From positions 1 to 64,000 of the forward strand of contig NZ_BCYU01000004.1 of NCBI RefSeq assembly GCF_001598355.1: a stretch of 64,000 nt of DNA, read 5' to 3'. The notes under the pieces are model-generated. The model ran no database searches. It was not told where the DNA came from and was given only the letters and a program-made list of their open reading frames with translations. The DNA is from Sphingomonas asaccharolytica NBRC 15499 (GTDB lineage: Bacteria; Pseudomonadota; Alphaproteobacteria; Sphingomonadales; Sphingomonadaceae). Made by a program: the position numbers and the translations under genes. The stretch's first letter is position 1, and the number at the start of each line of letters is the position of its first letter. Of the stretch, positions 62,540-64,000 are shown piece after piece.

Positions 62540-63599
62540 GTGTGAGCTTTCAGGGGTTTGTTCATCCGGTGTGACCGGGCAAGACTGATGTTGCGACACG
62601 TCAGCTTGCGAGGAACGCCCGGATGAACATCCACAAGAATGCCCGAACGACACCCTACAGTCGAGCCGAGATCGTCCGGCGGGTGACCATGCTCGGCGAG
62701 ACGCCCATGGCGGTCGCGAGCGCCATGGGTGTCTCGCCACGAACCGTCGGCAAGTGGCTGGCGCGCTATCGTTTGGAAGATCCAGTCGAACTTGTCGACC
62801 GCAGCTCACGACCACGCCGGATGCCCCGCGCCACGGCTGCCGATGTAGTCGAGCAGGTCATCGCGCTGCGTCGTCAGCGCCTCGTCGGCAAGCAGATCGC
62901 GGCGGCGCTGGCGCTCTCGCCGGCGACCGTCAGCCGCATCCTGCGCAAGGCCCGCCTCAGCCGCGCACGCGACCTTGATCCGCCCGAACCCCTGCGCCGC
63001 TACCAGCGCGAACACCCCGGCGAGCTGATCCACATCGACATTAAGAAACTCGGCCGCTTCGAGCGCGTCGGCCACCGCATCACCGGCGACCGGACACGAC
63101 AAAGCAACTCACGCGGCTATCGCGATGGCGGACGTTATGGCGCAGGCTGGGAGTTCGTCCATGTCTGCATCGACGACGCCTCACGCATCGCGTTCAGCCA
63201 ACTGCTCGCCGACGAGAAGGCCGCAAGCGCCGTCCCCTTCCTCCACGCCGCCGTCGCCTACTACCAGAGCCTCGGCATCACCGTCACCCGCGTCATGACC
63301 GACAACGGATCATGCTACAAAAGCTTCGCCTTCCGCGACGCCTGCAAAGCACTCGGCCTCAGGCACATCCGCACCAGACCCTATACCCCCAAAACCAACG
63401 GCAAAGCCGAGCGCTTCGTCCAGACCTCCCTGCGCGAATGGGCCTATGCCCGCGCATACCCCAGCTCAGAACACCGCAAAGCCGCGCTCGAACCCTGGCT
63501 CCATAACTATAACTGGCACCGACCCCACGGCAGCCTACACTCCATGCCGCCCATCAGCCGACTCGCTCAGCCGATGAACAACCTGTTGAGGCTCCACAG
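62540..63599 (+). mobile_element. IS481-family insertion sequence
   Basis: Left end GTGTGAGCTTTCA... and right end (reverse complement) CTGTGGAGCCTCA... share TGTG, the T-C-A block and a 9-base T-T-G-T-T-C-A-T-C block (62558-62566 and 63573-63581). The flanks are CTAG on both sides, consistent with a target duplication at the CTAG core known for IS481-type elements. One transposase gene is inside; the element looks intact. Confidence 0.85.
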
Positions 63600-63603
63600 C
63601 TAG
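62623..63603 (+). CDS. IS481-family DDE transposase
   Basis: The 326-residue integrase-core transposase has an N-terminal helix-turn-helix (V-A-S-A-M-G-V-S-P-R-T-V-G-K-W), then I-H-I-D-I-K-K-L-G, R-V-M-T-D-N-G-S and the Glu region T-N-G-K-A-E-R-F. These supply the three acidic residues. The reading frame is intact. The last codon pair A-G-C, T-A-G uses the flanking target CTAG, so the stop is contributed by host DNA. Confidence 0.92.
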   Translation: MNIHKNARTTPYSRAEIVRRVTMLGETPMAVASAMGVSPRTVGKWLARYRLEDPVELVDRSSRPRRMPRATAADVVEQVIALRRQRLVGKQIAAALALSPATVSRILRKARLSRARDLDPPEPLRRYQREHPGELIHIDIKKLGRFERVGHRITGDRTRQSNSRGYRDGGRYGAGWEFVHVCIDDASRIAFSQLLADEKAASAVPFLHAAVAYYQSLGITVTRVMTDNGSCYKSFAFRDACKALGLRHIRTRPYTPKTNGKAERFVQTSLREWAYARAYPSSEHRKAALEPWLHNYNWHRPHGSLHSMPPISRLAQPMNNLLRLHS

Positions 63604-63634
63604 GGACGGCGAAGGTGAAGAATTGTTCACCGCA

Positions 63635-64000
63635 TCAGAATTTGAGTTGCCCCAGCCTGGCCGGGTCGTCGAGATTGGAATGGCGGACATGCTGGGCAAG
63701 GATGTGCATCAGCGACTGGTGGACATCTTCGATCATACCGTAATTCTCGCACGTCACGTGCAGGCTTGCGTCCGCGAGTTCGCGCGAGCGCCCACCGGTA
63801 AAGCCAGTCATCGCGATCGTGCGCACCCCCATCGAACGGGCGAGTTCCAGCGTCCGCACGATATTGGGGGAGGTGCCTGAGGAGCTGATCGCGATCAGCA
63901 GGTCGCCGCCTTCGGCCATCGACTCCAGCTGGAAGGCGAACATCTCCTCGCTGCCGATGTCGTTCACGATGGCCGTGATCAGTTCAACGGTGGTCGAGAA
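63635..64000 (-). CDS. SIS-domain isomerase, GmhA-like (partial, continues beyond window)
   Basis: The last ~121 codons of a sugar-phosphate isomerase; the N-terminus lies past the window end. The SIS motifs D-L-L-I-A-I-S-S-S-G-T-S-P-N-I and G-F-T-G-G-R-S-R-E-L-A-D resemble sedoheptulose-7-phosphate isomerase (GmhA), with C-E-N-Y-G-M-I-E-D-V-H-Q near the end. It would supply heptose for glycan assembly. Pathway partners such as HddA/GmhB are outside the view. Confidence 0.78.
   Translation of the reverse strand, partial: FSTTVELITAIVNDIGSEEMFAFQLESMAEGGDLLIAISSSGTSPNIVRTLELARSMGVRTIAMTGFTGGRSRELADASLHVTCENYGMIEDVHQSLMHILAQHVRHSNLDDPARLGQLKF

Overview
The window looks like a chromosomal segment of a GC-rich alphaproteobacterium, most likely a sphingomonad (Sphingomonas or a close relative). 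The basis is gene content and order: the lepB-rnc-era block, a compact flagellar operon with sigma-54 type promoters, many GTG/TTG starts and ATGA overlaps, and paired intergenic palindromes of the kind common in these genomes. No rRNA, tRNA or CRISPR array was seen.

Layout. (1) 1-6.4 kb: flagellar operon on the plus strand (short MotA/MotB-like pair, FlgA, FlgM, FlgN-like, a lytic transglycosylase, FlhA, FliA). Two near-identical sigma-54 promoters (17-32 and 2570-2585) set the starts of the first gene and of the transglycosylase gene. (2) 6.5-11.9 kb: an RHS/YD-repeat locus split into three secreted proteins. The last ends in an AT-richer, DUF4329-like toxin tip followed by a candidate immunity gene and a truncated REP-associated transposase. 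(3) 11.9-31.8 kb: housekeeping and metabolic genes: GH1 glucosidase, two small dimeric alpha/beta-barrel proteins with a divergent ArsR regulator, a Crp/Fnr regulator facing a TauD-type dioxygenase across a palindrome, gor, pgi, lepB-rnc-era, a sirtuin, an orphan CdiI-like gene, kynU-kynA, a HerA-like ATPase and an EmrAB-OMF efflux operon.

(4) 31.8-49.9 kb: an ABC-transporter-dependent (group 2 type) capsule locus. KdsD, KdsA and KdsB supply CMP-Kdo. KpsS and a reduced KpsC would build the beta-Kdo linker on the lipid. KpsM/KpsT export the chain, with KpsE and a KpsD/BexD-like protein spanning the envelope. A GT4 and a GT2 enzyme, RmlA, a sulfatase-fold enzyme, a fatty-acid-hydroxylase-like protein and an SDR are interspersed. 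A histidine phosphatase sits where the missing Kdo-8-P phosphatase might be expected.

(5) 50-64 kb: accessory glycan region with signs of turnover: a PQQ-propeller lipoprotein with a short tandem repeat, a decayed IS5-like fragment, an AT-rich secreted beta-type protein, two paralogous zinc-ribbon methyltransferases, a tandem two-domain glycosyltransferase, two sugar epimerases, a methyltransferase with a long periodic coiled coil split by one in-frame TGA, an intact IS481-family element in a CTAG target, and the 3' part of a GmhA-like isomerase running off the window.

The items most worth a second look are the split RHS system, the coiled-coil methyltransferase (possible chain-length ruler), the Kdo pathway with a candidate replacement phosphatase and altered KpsC/KdsB, and the sigma-54 promoter pair.
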